A DNA stretch of 64,000 nt from NCBI GenBank assembly GCA_023511295.1, contig JAIMBT010000004.1, positions 1 to 64,000 of the forward strand. Reading direction: 5' to 3'. A program made the position numbers and the translations under genes. Below, piece by piece: positions 7,221 to 16,548 of the stretch (its first letter is position 1; every line of letters starts with the position of its first letter). Origin of the DNA: Alicyclobacillus sp. (GTDB lineage: Bacteria > Bacillota > Bacilli > Alicyclobacillales > Alicyclobacillaceae). Under the pieces are notes generated by a model. That model ran no database searches and was not told the DNA's origin. It worked only from the letters and a program-made list of their open reading frames with translations.

Positions 7221-9520
7221 CCCTCCTTGCTTTCCTGAACTACGCCGCGCATCGTGAGGCCCAGGCGCTGCCTCGCTGCGTCCACCTGCAGCACGCGGAC
7301 GCGCACGATGTCGCCGACCGCCACAACGTCGAGCGGGTGTTTGACGTAGCGCTCCGCCAGCTGCGAGACGTGCACCAACCCGTCTGTCTTCAGGCCGACA
7401 TCGACAAACGCGCCGAAGTCGACGACGTTGCGAACCGTGCCCGTCAGCTCCATCCCGGGCGATAGGTCCTCCAGCGTCAACACGTCGGTCCGCAGGACGG
7501 GTCCAGGGACGTCGTCGCGAGGGTCGCGCCCCGGCCGCTCAAGCGCCTCGAGGATGTCGCGCAGCGTCGGGATGCCGACCGCTGCCGCCCTGCAGAGGTC
7601 CTCCAAAGGACGAGCCCGCAGATCCGTGAGCCAGGCCTCACGGAGGGTCGCATCAGCAAGGACCGAGTGATGCCGGCCGGTCAGCGCGAGCAGCCGATGA
7701 ACCGCGGGGTACGACTCGGGGTGGATGGGCGTCGCGTCGAGCACCTCATCCCCGTCCAAGACGCGCAGAAAACCCACGCACTGCTCGAGGGTCTTTGGGC
7801 CCAAACGCGGGACCTTCGCCAGATCTCGCCGGCTGCGGAACCGGCCGTTCGCGTTGCGGAACGCGACGATGTTGTGGGCCGCAGAGCGGTTCAAGCCTGC
7901 CACGTGCGCGAGCAGGCGCTCCGACGCTGTGTTGACGTTCACGCCGACCTGGTTGACGGCACTCTCGACCACCGCCCGAAGCTGCGCCCCGAGCTGCTTC
8001 TGCGAGACGTCATGTTGGTACTGTCCGACGCCGATGGACGCGGGATCAATCTTCACCAACTCCGCAAGTGGATCCTGCAGGCGACGCGCAATCGAGACGG
8101 CACTGCGCTCGGCGACGTCGAGGTCTGGAAACTCCTCTCCTGCCAGTTCCGAGGCGGAATACACGCTTGCGCCGGCTTCGGAGACCAAGGTGTAGGACAC
8201 CACCCGCTCGCCCGACGCATTGTACGACCGCAGACAGTCGGCGATGAACGCCTCCGTCTCGCGCGAGGCCGTCCCGTTTCCGATGGCAATCACCTCGATG
8301 CGGTACCGGCAGATCCAAGATTGCACCGTCTCGGCTGCCTCCCGCGCGCGGTTGTGCGGCGGCGTCGGGTAGATGACCGCGACGTCGAGCAGCTTGCCGG
8401 TGGCGTCCACAACGGCGAGCTTGCAGCCGGTTCGATACGCCGGGTCAACCCCCAGCACCACCTTGCCGCGAAGGGGTGGCTGCAACAGCAAGGCCCGAAG
8501 GTTTTCGGCGAAGACACGGATAGCCTGCGCCTCTGCGCGCTCCGTCAGCAAGTTGCGCACCTCACGCTCGACGGCCGGGGCAATCAAGCGCTTGTAGGCG
8601 TCGTCCAGCGCGTCGCGCAGCCGATGCAGGCCAATCTCGGCGGCAGGCCGAGGACCGTCTGCCCCCGGGCGGATGGGCGCACCCATCCCCCCGCCGGCGT
8701 CCGTGGTACCATCCGGCCGGAGGTGAATCCCGTGACGACGGTACAGCCAGTCGAAGATCTCCTGAACGGGCGCCTCCACGGAGACCTTCAACACCCCTTC
8801 GCGCTCGCCCCGGTTCACCGCCAGCACCCGGTGCGGCGGCACCTTCGCCACCGGTTCCCGGTAGTCGTAGTACGGTGCATACACGGTTTCTGCGGCCGGA
8901 TCGACCGCGCGGCTACAGAGCACACCGCGGCGCTCGGTCACGCTGCGGACGTGGCCGCGCGTGGCCGGGTCATCGGCCACTTCCTCCGCAAGAATGTCGC
9001 ACGCACCCTGCAGTGCGTCGTCTGCTGTGGCTGCCCCGTCCGGCCGGACGAACCGCGCCGCCTGCGCACGGACCGTCACCATATCCAGTCGCCGGCCAGG
9101 GCCGGCCAGCCAGGCGGCGAGCGGAGCGAGCCCTTGGGCGCGCGCAACCGACGCACGGGTCTTGCGCTTCGGCCGGTACGGACGGTAGATATCGTCGACC
9201 TCAGCGGTGGACTTTGCCGCGGCGATGGCGGCCGTTAGAGGCTCCGCCTTGGCCGGGTCCGCGAAGACTCCTTGCTCTTCCAAGAGCCGGAGCACGTCGC
9301 ACTTGCGCGCGTGCAACGTCTGCTCCGCTTCGTAGGCCGCGGATACCGCGCGCAGCTGGTGTTCGTCCAGTTCCCCCGTCACCTCCTTGCGGTAACGGGC
9401 GATGAACGGAATGGTATTCCCTTCTTGAAGCAGCGACACCGCAGCCCGCACCTGTGCGGGCCGCAGCTGCAGCCGCTGGCTGACGATGTGGATAAAATCG
9501 GGTGTCTCCAAGGTGGCCAC
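7217..9520 (-). CDS. tex: Tex-like RNA-binding transcription accessory protein
   Basis: The 767-aa protein has the full Tex layout: an N-terminal helical region with FIARYRKEVTGELDE (about residues 38-52), a YqgF/RuvX-like RNase-H fold with VVLGVDPAYRTGCKLAVVD, a helix-hairpin-helix part with VNTAS and LGPKTLEQCVGFLR, and a C-terminal S1 domain (LTGTVRNVVDFGAFVDVGLKTDGLVHVSQL). Tex proteins bind nucleic acid and influence transcription and, in some bacteria, toxin expression and stress survival. The start is a GTG at 9520 preceded by AGGAGG at ideal distance. It is followed by the FAD oxidoreductase with an ATGA overlap. Identification is near certain. Confidence 0.95.
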   Translation of the reverse strand: MATLETPDFIHIVSQRLQLRPAQVRAAVSLLQEGNTIPFIARYRKEVTGELDEHQLRAVSAAYEAEQTLHARKCDVLRLLEEQGVFADPAKAEPLTAAIAAAKSTAEVDDIYRPYRPKRKTRASVARAQGLAPLAAWLAGPGRRLDMVTVRAQAARFVRPDGAATADDALQGACDILAEEVADDPATRGHVRSVTERRGVLCSRAVDPAAETVYAPYYDYREPVAKVPPHRVLAVNRGEREGVLKVSVEAPVQEIFDWLYRRHGIHLRPDGTTDAGGGMGAPIRPGADGPRPAAEIGLHRLRDALDDAYKRLIAPAVEREVRNLLTERAEAQAIRVFAENLRALLLQPPLRGKVVLGVDPAYRTGCKLAVVDATGKLLDVAVIYPTPPHNRAREAAETVQSWICRYRIEVIAIGNGTASRETEAFIADCLRSYNASGERVVSYTLVSEAGASVYSASELAGEEFPDLDVAERSAVSIARRLQDPLAELVKIDPASIGVGQYQHDVSQKQLGAQLRAVVESAVNQVGVNVNTASERLLAHVAGLNRSAAHNIVAFRNANGRFRSRRDLAKVPRLGPKTLEQCVGFLRVLDGDEVLDATPIHPESYPAVHRLLALTGRHHSVLADATLREAWLTDLRARPLEDLCRAAAVGIPTLRDILEALERPGRDPRDDVPGPVLRTDVLTLEDLSPGMELTGTVRNVVDFGAFVDVGLKTDGLVHVSQLAERYVKHPLDVVAVGDIVRVRVLQVDAARQRLGLTMRGVVQESKEG

Positions 9521-9606
9521 GGGAAACCTCCTGTCTTTGCCAGAACCAGACGGACAGGCGCTGGCACCAACGATTGGACGGGTAAACTTGTGGATACGCT
9601 ACGGGT

Positions 9607-10578
9607 ATGTGGACAGACGAGCGCAACACACACGGCCACCGCGGACCGACAAGTACACGGACGAGCTGGCGCGCCGACACCTGGCAGCCCGCCATTCAGT
9701 TGGACGACGCGGCGCAGGGAGATGCCGCGCACGCACCGCTGTGGCGGCGGATTTGGGACCGGACTTTCGAGATTATCCAAGCGATGGGGCGCCACAACCT
9801 GGCGCCTCTGGCCGGCGCCATCGCGTTTTTTGGCTTTTCGTCGCTGCTGCCGGTGCTGGCCCTGTTGGTCTTTATCACCTCACTCGCGTTTCCGGAGGTG
9901 GTGATTGAACATTTTATTGAGGGCATCTTTCGGAGCTACGTCCCCGCCATCCCAACCGGCGGAATGTTCGCCGTGCAGACCGTCCAGCGGCTGATGACCC
10001 TGCGCGAGGTGACGAGCATCATCGGGCTGTGCAGCTTGGTCTGGTCGACCATCGGCGGGTTCATGACCCTGCAGGGAGCCCTCGACATCATCTACGAAGT
10101 GCACCAGCGCCGCAACTTCATCCTGCAGTACGTGATTGCCTTCGCCATGATGGGCATCCTACTCGCCCTCACCCTCGCCGCTGCGATGATTGCCACCGTG
10201 TCGCCGGCGTTCGTCGCCGTCCTGGCACAGCAGCACGCGGCGGCCGGGTTGGTGGCGGTACATTGGGCCGGACGCGTGGCCTTCCCGGTCATCCTGTTTT
10301 GCATCTGTTTCTTCGTCTACCGCGTGCTGCCGTCCCGGCCGCTCCACACCTGGCCGCTGCTCGCAGAAACGGCCCTCGCCACCATCTTCATCTATCTTAC
10401 CAGAGCGGCCTTTGGTATCTACACGCACCACCTCGGCAACTACCAGCTGATGTACGGAACCCTCACCTTCGTGATGCTGTTCACGTTCTGGCTGTACATC
10501 ATCTGCATGATTCTGCTCGTCGTCGCGGAAGTCGCGGCTGCGTTGGACCGGTGGGTGTACGAAGGCGGGACAAGTTGA
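9607..10578 (+). CDS. YihY/BrkB-family inner-membrane protein
   Basis: The 323-aa product has six or so membrane segments and the family's characteristic N-terminal sequence HNLAPLAGAIAFFGFSSLLPVLALL, then SLVWSTIGGFMTLQGALDIIYEV and a C-terminal YGTLTFVMLFTFWLYIICMILLVVAEVAA segment. YihY proteins are widespread membrane proteins once mistaken for RNase BN; their role is not settled. The ATG at 9607 has no strong ribosome binding site, so a slightly different start is possible. It is divergent from tex and convergent with the MMPL transporter. Confidence 0.85.
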   Translation: MWTDERNTHGHRGPTSTRTSWRADTWQPAIQLDDAAQGDAAHAPLWRRIWDRTFEIIQAMGRHNLAPLAGAIAFFGFSSLLPVLALLVFITSLAFPEVVIEHFIEGIFRSYVPAIPTGGMFAVQTVQRLMTLREVTSIIGLCSLVWSTIGGFMTLQGALDIIYEVHQRRNFILQYVIAFAMMGILLALTLAAAMIATVSPAFVAVLAQQHAAAGLVAVHWAGRVAFPVILFCICFFVYRVLPSRPLHTWPLLAETALATIFIYLTRAAFGIYTHHLGNYQLMYGTLTFVMLFTFWLYIICMILLVVAEVAAALDRWVYEGGTS

Positions 10579-10581
10579 AGC

Positions 10582-10608
10582 GGGCCCGGGCCACTCCGGC
10601 CCGGGCCC
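10582..10608. terminator. GC hairpin between convergent YihY and MMPL genes
   Basis: An 11-bp perfect stem, GGGCCCGGGCC (10582-10592) and GGCCCGGGCCC (10598-10608), with a 5-base loop starts three bases after the YihY stop. No T-run follows. It could serve both genes. Confidence 0.6.
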
Positions 10609-10629
10609 CGTACGCCCAGTTCACCCACA

Positions 10630-13600
10630 TTACTGCACTGGATCTGTCGCCGGATGGGGACCGCCGCTCGGTTCGCCGTCGTCTCCGTCGTCCGAGTCGC
10701 GCAAGCGGATGAACGGCCACGCGTGCGCTGGGCCGATGAGGGCAACGGCCGCCGGCATGAAGAACGCGAGCAACACGAAGGTGTACAGGAACAACCCAAT
10801 CACGACCGACACACCAATCTCGACCAACGTGGCCATGCCCGTCGCGATCATGGAACCAAACGTCCCCGCCATAATCAACGCCGCCGAGAACACGACGCCG
10901 CCCATCGTGCGCATCGCGTGACGCATGGCCCGCATCGGCATCGGAATTGCCGCGGACAGGCGACTGCGACCGCCCCCTGCTCCCGGCTCCTCGTTCGCAC
11001 CTCGGCCTCGGTAGGCTTCGTCAAATCGCGACATCAGGAAGATGCTGTAGTCGACGCCGAGCGCGACAAGCAGCAGGAAGGTGAAGAACGGCGCCGCCCA
11101 GCTCACCCCCGCCTGGTGCATCACGTCCACGGCAATCACCTGGACCAGGCCCATCGTGACGAAGTACGTCGCGCCGAGCGAGACGAGGATGAACACCGGT
11201 GTCAAGAAGGAGCGCAGCATCACGAACAGCAGGATGAAGATGGCACCGAACACCAACCCCATCGTCCGCGTGAAGTCCTGGTTGGAGAGGCTGTTCATGT
11301 TCGCCTGGGTCGCGCTCGTGCCCCCCACAAAGATCTGTCCGTGCGCCAGCGGACTCGCCGCAAGGGCGGACTGCGCCGCTTGCTGCAACTGGTTCACGGT
11401 GTGGATGGCCTGTGCAGAGTACGGATTGCTGTTCAGCACGACGGTGAACTTCGCCACGTGCCCGTCCGGCGAGATGTACGCGTTCAGGGCCTGCTGCAGG
11501 TCTGCGTTGTGATTGATCTCGCTTTGCGGCACGTAGAAACCCGGGTTCGACGCGTGACTCGAATCCTGGAGGAACTGCTGGACCTGCGACACGCCGGACT
11601 GCAACTGGCGCGTCCCCGACGCCGCCTGTCCCAGCCCGGGTCCGAAACTCCCCAGCCCGGACGCGAACTGCGAAATGCCGTTCGTCACCTGCGCGCTTCC
11701 GCCGGCCAGTTTCTGCAACCCACCCGACAACTGGTTCGCCCCCGCAGCCAACTGCTGATTGCCCGAAGCTACTTGACCTGCCGCGCCCTGCAGCTTCGGT
11801 AGACTGGCGGCCAGTTGTCCCAGGCCCGTCGATACCTTTTGACTGGACGCTGCGACGGCTTGCGATCCGCTGCTGACCTGCCCCGCCAGCTGCTGAATCT
11901 GCTGCCAGTTCGGGTTTCCGGCGGTGTCCGGATGGGCAGCTGCCCAGGCCGAGATGGCGTTCGCCAGTGCGCTCGCTGCGCTGGCGAGCTGCGCCTGCGA
12001 TTTCGACAACTGAGCAGACCCCGCAGCCAACTGGGTGGTCGATTGGCTCACCTGGCCGATACCCGCCGCCAACTGTCGCGCCCCGCTGGCGAGCTGCTGG
12101 CTGCTCGCGGCCAGTTGACTGGCTCCGGTGGCAGATTGCTGCGCGCCGCTCGTCACCTGACTGGACCCACTGCGCAGGGCGTCCACCGCGCTGCCGGACT
12201 GCCCGCTCTTCGCCGCACCGCCCGCCAATTGGGTGGCCAACTGGTTCAACCCGGTCGAGACCTGACGCAGACCGCTCGCCGCCTGCTGGTTCTGGTGCGC
12301 GAGCTGAAACGCGGTCTCCACCTTGCCGGTCGGGCGAGTGGCGCTGTCCACTTCGGCCACGCCCGGCTGTGACGCCAGCTGCTGCGAAATCCGGTCAATC
12401 GTCGCCAACCCATCCGGCGTCCGCAGGTTCCCGTCCGTCTTCAGCACCACGGTCGTCGGCATCGCCTGCCCGGCCCCGAACGCCCGCGACACCACGTGAA
12501 ATCCTTGTACGGCGGGCGCGTTCGGGATGTCGAGCATCGGGTCAAACGTCCGGGCGCCATTCGACAGCAGGGCCACGGGCAGCAGCACCACCGCTAACAC
12601 CAGCATCACCCACCAGGGGTGACGCGTCGACACGCGGCCGGTCCAGCCCCAAATCCGCGACGGCTTGTGCGACACCCCCGGTTTCGGCCGCACCGGCCAA
12701 TAGAGGGCACGGCCGAGCAATGCCATCAACGCCGGAATCAGCGTGAGGCAGGTGACCAGCGTGACGAACACCCCAATGGCGACGCCTACACCGGATCGAT
12801 ACAAGCCAAAGTTCGCGAAGTAGAGGACCGCGAATGAAACGAGCACCGTGAGGGAGCTGAACACCACCGTTTTCGACACGCCCCGCAGTGCCATGGCCAG
12901 CGCCTCGGCCCGATCATGGTACCGCGTCAGCTCCTCGCGAAAGCGGTTCAATAAGATCATCGTGTAGTCGGTACCCGCCCCGAACAGGACAGCGATGAGG
13001 AACGTCTGCGTGAACGTCGACACCGGTAGCCCGTGCTCCGCGGCCCACGCCACCAGTCCAGACGAGACCAGGTACGACAGCCCGACGGCAACCAACGTCA
13101 GGAGCGGCGCGAGGAGCGAGCGGAAGACAATCAGGAGGATGGCCAGCACCAGCACCACGGTCACCACGGCCGTCTTGTCCGCCGCACCCTGCATGGAGTG
13201 GATGGCGTCCTCTTGCACGGGTGTGTCGCCGGTGAAGTAGACGTGGGCTCCCGCCGGTGGATGCGCAAACGCCTGGTTCAAATGCTGGAGCACCTGCGGC
13301 AGGTCCGTGTCACTGATGCCCTTCGAGAGACCGACGATGGCAATCTCGGTGGACTGGTCTTTGGAGAGGAAGTGCGAAGCCACACTCGACGACGCGTTCG
13401 CGCTGTCCTCAACATAGGTCACATCGTAGGACGAGTGGTTGGCGTCCACTTGCCGCAACTGCCCGGTCAGGTACTGTTTGTCCGCCGGCTTCAGGCCCCC
13501 CGGGCGCTGGATGGCGACAATCACCGTGCTGGCCGCCTTGTGTGCGGGGTCCACCTGGTTCGCCAGCGTCCCAGCGACCATACTCTCGGCCGTGTTCGGC

Positions 13601-13737
13601 AGGTAGGTCGTGCTCGTTCGCGCGACCACGTCCTGCAGCTTCGGCATGAACATCAGACTGGCTGCGACCAGCACCATCCAAACTGCAACAATCGCCCATT
13701 TGAACTTCATCACCCAGCGCGCGTAACGTTCAGGCAT
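10630..13737 (-). CDS. MMPL/RND-superfamily transporter with long Q-L-A-S-G repeat domain
   Basis: The 1035-aa product has the duplicated RND layout: a first membrane segment near residue 12, an external loop, a membrane bundle with GAGTDYTMILLNRFREEL (proton-relay region of MMPL proteins), a second external domain, and a second bundle with ALGVDYSIFLMSRFDEAYR. Between about residues 480 and 730 the external domain is made of heptad-like QLASG / QLAAGSAQL repeats, predicted to be coiled coil, as in YhgE/Pip-like proteins. Such transporters export lipids or drugs using the proton gradient. A MarR-type gene lies 76 bases upstream in the same direction and probably controls it. Confidence 0.88.
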   Translation of the reverse strand: MPERYARWVMKFKWAIVAVWMVLVAASLMFMPKLQDVVARTSTTYLPNTAESMVAGTLANQVDPAHKAASTVIVAIQRPGGLKPADKQYLTGQLRQVDANHSSYDVTYVEDSANASSSVASHFLSKDQSTEIAIVGLSKGISDTDLPQVLQHLNQAFAHPPAGAHVYFTGDTPVQEDAIHSMQGAADKTAVVTVVLVLAILLIVFRSLLAPLLTLVAVGLSYLVSSGLVAWAAEHGLPVSTFTQTFLIAVLFGAGTDYTMILLNRFREELTRYHDRAEALAMALRGVSKTVVFSSLTVLVSFAVLYFANFGLYRSGVGVAIGVFVTLVTCLTLIPALMALLGRALYWPVRPKPGVSHKPSRIWGWTGRVSTRHPWWVMLVLAVVLLPVALLSNGARTFDPMLDIPNAPAVQGFHVVSRAFGAGQAMPTTVVLKTDGNLRTPDGLATIDRISQQLASQPGVAEVDSATRPTGKVETAFQLAHQNQQAASGLRQVSTGLNQLATQLAGGAAKSGQSGSAVDALRSGSSQVTSGAQQSATGASQLAASSQQLASGARQLAAGIGQVSQSTTQLAAGSAQLSKSQAQLASAASALANAISAWAAAHPDTAGNPNWQQIQQLAGQVSSGSQAVAASSQKVSTGLGQLAASLPKLQGAAGQVASGNQQLAAGANQLSGGLQKLAGGSAQVTNGISQFASGLGSFGPGLGQAASGTRQLQSGVSQVQQFLQDSSHASNPGFYVPQSEINHNADLQQALNAYISPDGHVAKFTVVLNSNPYSAQAIHTVNQLQQAAQSALAASPLAHGQIFVGGTSATQANMNSLSNQDFTRTMGLVFGAIFILLFVMLRSFLTPVFILVSLGATYFVTMGLVQVIAVDVMHQAGVSWAAPFFTFLLLVALGVDYSIFLMSRFDEAYRGRGANEEPGAGGGRSRLSAAIPMPMRAMRHAMRTMGGVVFSAALIMAGTFGSMIATGMATLVEIGVSVVIGLFLYTFVLLAFFMPAAVALIGPAHAWPFIRLRDSDDGDDGEPSGGPHPATDPVQ

Positions 13738-13813
13738 GGAAACTCCACTCCTCTCTATCGGAAACGGTTCGCCGTCGATGGCGCGGCCAGCGTCGTTGCG
13801 GCGCCAGGCGCGG

Positions 13814-14353
13814 TCAGCGACGGGGCGTCGGCGCCCGGCCGGTGCGGGGTGCTCGGCCCGTTGTCGGCGCGGGGTCGCGGGTCGCGGGCGGATCGAGCGA
13901 ATCCAAGATGCGCAGCGTATCGGTCATCAGGCGCAGGGTCTCCTCCGTCCGTTCCGCTCCGAGTTGCCGAATCAACAACTCCCACCGACTGGCGCTGTGA
14001 GCCGCGAGCTGTTCGGACAGCCGCGCCCCGTCTGCCGTCAGCGCGAACCAGACGACCCGGCCGTCTTTCGCATCCGGCCTCCGATCTACCAGCCCCCGCG
14101 CCACAAGCCGTTTCGTGAGGCTCGTCACCGGCCCCGACGTGATGCCGAGCAGCTCGCCGATGGTGGACGCCGTACACGGGCCGTGTTCGCGCAAATGGTG
14201 CAGCAGGAACGCCTGAGCCAGGGTGACGTCGGGCACCGGAAAGTCCTTGACAAAGTGCATCAGCTTCACGGCGAGGGCCGGCAGCAGGTCTGCCACCTGT
14301 CTGGCCAGTTGGGATGGGCTGGCCGGGGTCGCGTCGCGTTCCGAGTGTGCCAT
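13814..14353 (-). CDS. MarR-family transcriptional regulator of the MMPL operon
   Basis: The 179-aa product has the winged-helix pattern TASTIGELLGITSGPVTSLTKRLVARGLVDRRPDAKDGRVVWFALTADG characteristic of MarR proteins (recognition helix then the DxRD-type wing), and a disordered, Pro/Thr/Arg-rich C-terminus. The ATG at 14353 follows GGAGGTCACGAG, a strong ribosome binding site, so the longer frame to 14449 is not used. It precedes the MMPL gene by 76 bases. An inverted repeat overlapping its own promoter at 14463-14481 suggests autorepression relieved by a small ligand, probably a substrate of the MMPL pump. Confidence 0.88.
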   Translation of the reverse strand: MAHSERDATPASPSQLARQVADLLPALAVKLMHFVKDFPVPDVTLAQAFLLHHLREHGPCTASTIGELLGITSGPVTSLTKRLVARGLVDRRPDAKDGRVVWFALTADGARLSEQLAAHSASRWELLIRQLGAERTEETLRLMTDTLRILDSLDPPATRDPAPTTGRAPRTGRAPTPRR

Positions 14354-14447
14354 CTCGTGACCTCCATTCAACAACGAGCGTCCAGGGGGCGGGGAAAGAG
14401 ACCGTGCCTGGGTACCTCCCACAGCCCCTCTGCTCACCACGGATTGC

Positions 14448-14481
14448 ACTGTAACACAAAACTATCTTCAATGTAAAGATA
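14448..14481 (-). promoter_or_regulatory. promoter and operator of the MarR-MMPL operon
   Basis: On the minus strand TTTACA (14472-14477) and TACAGT (14448-14453) are spaced 18 bases apart and form a good sigma-A promoter. The perfect inverted repeat TATCTT (14463-14468) / AAGATA (14476-14481) with a 7-base spacer overlaps the -35 and spacer, a typical MarR operator position. This part is AT-rich against a GC-rich background. Confidence 0.6.
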
Positions 14482-14629
14482 TATCGCCGGCGCTGCTCTC
14501 CTTGTGCCCGCCAGCGAGCCAGCACACCAGCCCGCCATGTATGGCAAACGCACAGGAATCCGGTACCCCATCTGCGTAGGCTGTAGGCATCCGTACCACA
14601 GCAACTACCGATGTCCGGAGGTGGATGTC

Positions 14630-14971
14630 ATGCATCTCAAGAAGGAGCACTGCGTGAAGTTCGTCGGTCAGTGGGTTCACGTACATTCGGTGTACGGCAT
14701 GCACGAAGGTGTCCTTCACCGCGCGTTACACGATGGCATCATCCTCGTACACCACGTGCAGCTCGCGAGTACATCTGACGCGCAGGTCGACGACTTCCAA
14801 CTTGGCCTGTGGGAGGATCAGCCGGACCATGGCCATACGGCCCATGCCAGTCCGCTCGATATCCATCGTCTCGACGCGACACCTGCCCAGTTTCTCCTGC
14901 CGGCGCCTGGATTGTTTGTCCCGTACCCAGGGCTGTTTGGCATCTGGCCGCGCCCGGCCTTCGTGATTTGA
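14630..14971 (+). CDS. hypothetical protein (113 aa), GVLH...DGIILV type
   Basis: The product starts MHLKKEHCVKFVGQWVHVHS and contains HSVYGMHEGVLHRALHDGIILVHHVQL, a compact beta-strand pattern, followed by a proline-rich hydrophobic C-terminal end (PAPGLFVPYPGLFGIWPRP). The ATG at 14630 lies nine bases after GGAGG, which favours it over the earlier in-frame ATG at 14504. Short Bacilli proteins with a similar 'G..V.VHS.YG...G.LH....DGI.L' pattern exist but I cannot name this family. It stands alone, divergent from the MarR-MMPL operon. Confidence 0.6.
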   Translation: MHLKKEHCVKFVGQWVHVHSVYGMHEGVLHRALHDGIILVHHVQLASTSDAQVDDFQLGLWEDQPDHGHTAHASPLDIHRLDATPAQFLLPAPGLFVPYPGLFGIWPRPAFVI

Positions 14972-15031
14972 GGGTCCTCCGCCCACCGCCACCTGACGTC
15001 CCATGCCCTTGTTTCACCGCCTGTACACAGA

Positions 15032-15064
15032 GAGCCGAGAACAGGCGCTTCCTGCTCTCGGCTC
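15032..15064. terminator. hairpin between the small gene and the aldo/keto reductase
   Basis: Arms GAGCCGAGA-A-CAGG (15032-15045) and CCTG-C-TCTCGGCTC (15051-15064) form a 13-bp stem with one mismatch and a 5-base loop. The 14972-15205 stretch contains no gene; it also holds two copies of CGGGCGCCGAACAG (near 15125 and 15160). Confidence 0.5.
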
Positions 15065-15205
15065 CACATGCTTCAGATCACACCCCTGCGCCCAACGACG
15101 TCGCACCCCCACGTCGGCAATCGGCGGGCGCCGAACAGCGGACCGGAACCCCACAACGGGCGGGCGCCGAACAGTAGATCGTTACCGCGCATCCGCTGCC
15201 GGCCG

Positions 15206-16183
15206 TCACCACGCGTACGCTTCCGGTGCCGGTTTCCCCGGGCCCGGGAAGATCTCGTTCAGCTTGTCCAACACATCGTTTGACAACTGGACCTCGAGCA
15301 CCCGCAGGCTGTCCTCGAACTGCTTCAAGGTGCGCGGCCCGATGATGGGTGCCGTCACCGCCGGGTTGGTCAGCAGCCATGCCAGCGCAACCGTGTCCGG
15401 ATGTTCCCCCACCTCGGCACACAACTTGGCGAACGCCTCCAGCTGCCCGCGGTGCTGCTCGACGGCCGACTCTGCACGCGCGCTACGCGCCCCGGCGCGG
15501 TTGAGCGCGTTGCGGCCGAGCAGACCGCCGGCCAGCGGGCTCCACGGAATGACGCCAATCCCAAACGCCTCCGCAGCCGGCAGCACCTCCAGTTCCGGCT
15601 CCCGGCACAGCAGGTTGTACTTGTGCTGTTCCGACACCAGCCCGAGGAAGTGCCGCTCCTTCGCCGCCGCCTGTGCGACAGCGATGTGCCAGCCCGCGAA
15701 GTTGCTCGATCCGATATACGACACCTTTCCCTGCTGCACCGCCACCTCGAATGCACCCCAGATCTCGTCCCACGTCGCGTGCCGTTCGATGTGGTGCATC
15801 TGGTAAAGATCGACGTGATCTGTCTGCAAGCGCCGCAACGAACCTTCCAGGTGACGGCGGATCTTCCAAGCCGACAACCCGCGCCCAGCGTTCGGGCCGT
15901 CGTTCGGATCATCCATCAGGTTGTAAACCTTCGTCGCAAGCACCACGCGTTCCCGGCGGTTTCCTCCTTGCGCGAACCAACGCCCGATGATCTCCTCCGT
16001 CCGCCCCCGGTGCCCCTGCCCACCGTACACGTTCGCTGTGTCAAAGAAGTTGATGCCGGCGTCAAGCGCCGCGTCCATGATCCGGTGCGCCTCCTGCTCA
16101 TCGGTCTCCGGGCCGAAGTTCATCGTACCCAGACACAGGCGGCTCACCTTCAGGCCCGTTCGGCCCAGGTAGGTGTACTCCAT
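15206..16183 (-). CDS. aldo/keto reductase
   Basis: The 325-aa product begins MEYTYLGRTGLKVSRLCLGTMNFG and carries the AKR active-site residues Asp48 and Tyr53 in FFDTANVYGG, Lys85 in VLATKV, and His in DLYQMHHIE; the C-terminal SNF..W and IGPRTLKQFEDSL segments fit the NADP(H)-binding part. It is of the bacterial YghZ/GSP69-like class that reduces carbonyls with NADPH. The ORF extends to 16273, but ATG 16183 gives the conserved N-terminus with a GAGGAG site about ten bases upstream. It is divergent from the alpha-mannosidase gene. Substrate unknown. Confidence 0.9.
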   Translation of the reverse strand: MEYTYLGRTGLKVSRLCLGTMNFGPETDEQEAHRIMDAALDAGINFFDTANVYGGQGHRGRTEEIIGRWFAQGGNRRERVVLATKVYNLMDDPNDGPNAGRGLSAWKIRRHLEGSLRRLQTDHVDLYQMHHIERHATWDEIWGAFEVAVQQGKVSYIGSSNFAGWHIAVAQAAAKERHFLGLVSEQHKYNLLCREPELEVLPAAEAFGIGVIPWSPLAGGLLGRNALNRAGARSARAESAVEQHRGQLEAFAKLCAEVGEHPDTVALAWLLTNPAVTAPIIGPRTLKQFEDSLRVLEVQLSNDVLDKLNEIFPGPGKPAPEAYAW

Positions 16184-16318
16184 CTCCGTCCAGCTCCTCT
16201 CCGTTATGTTCGGGGGGTCAGTGGGGTGGGCGGATTTCATCCGCCCCGCCCCCCACACACGTCCACTTCCCATGGTAGCGCATTCACGCGACCGGAAGCG
16301 AGCCCTGCCTCGGCCTGG

Positions 16319-16370
16319 AACGGGTCCCGACGCAGCCCCTCAGTCCCCGCATACAGGAACGCCATTCCTC
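16319..16370. repeat. diverged single copy of the 125-bp repeat element
   Basis: The sequence shares GGGTCC, GCCCC, TCCCCGCATA and GGAACGCC-TTCC in the same order and spacing as the start of each unit in the 3236-3587 array. It sits in the 365-base gap between the aldo/keto reductase and the alpha-mannosidase, where no other gene is visible; the mannosidase promoter is probably at about 16390-16415 (TTATCCT) but is weak. Confidence 0.55.
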
Positions 16371-16548
16371 GGTGCAGGTCGTGTCTACCATTCCTACCGG
16401 TCCGTGTTATCCTAAAAGTGTCTGCATACCGTGCCTCACCCTTCCAACGCCGAGCCGTCTGCCTGCAGATGCGCGACGGGCCGCAGCAACCAAACCTCCG
16501 CCATCCACCGGCGGATGGACGAACAGCACAGACGGAGGCGAACAGGCC

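Noticed and set aside
7667-9238. 523-aa plus-strand frame opposite tex
   Set aside because: Antisense shadow; composition is biased and tex on the other strand is unmistakable.
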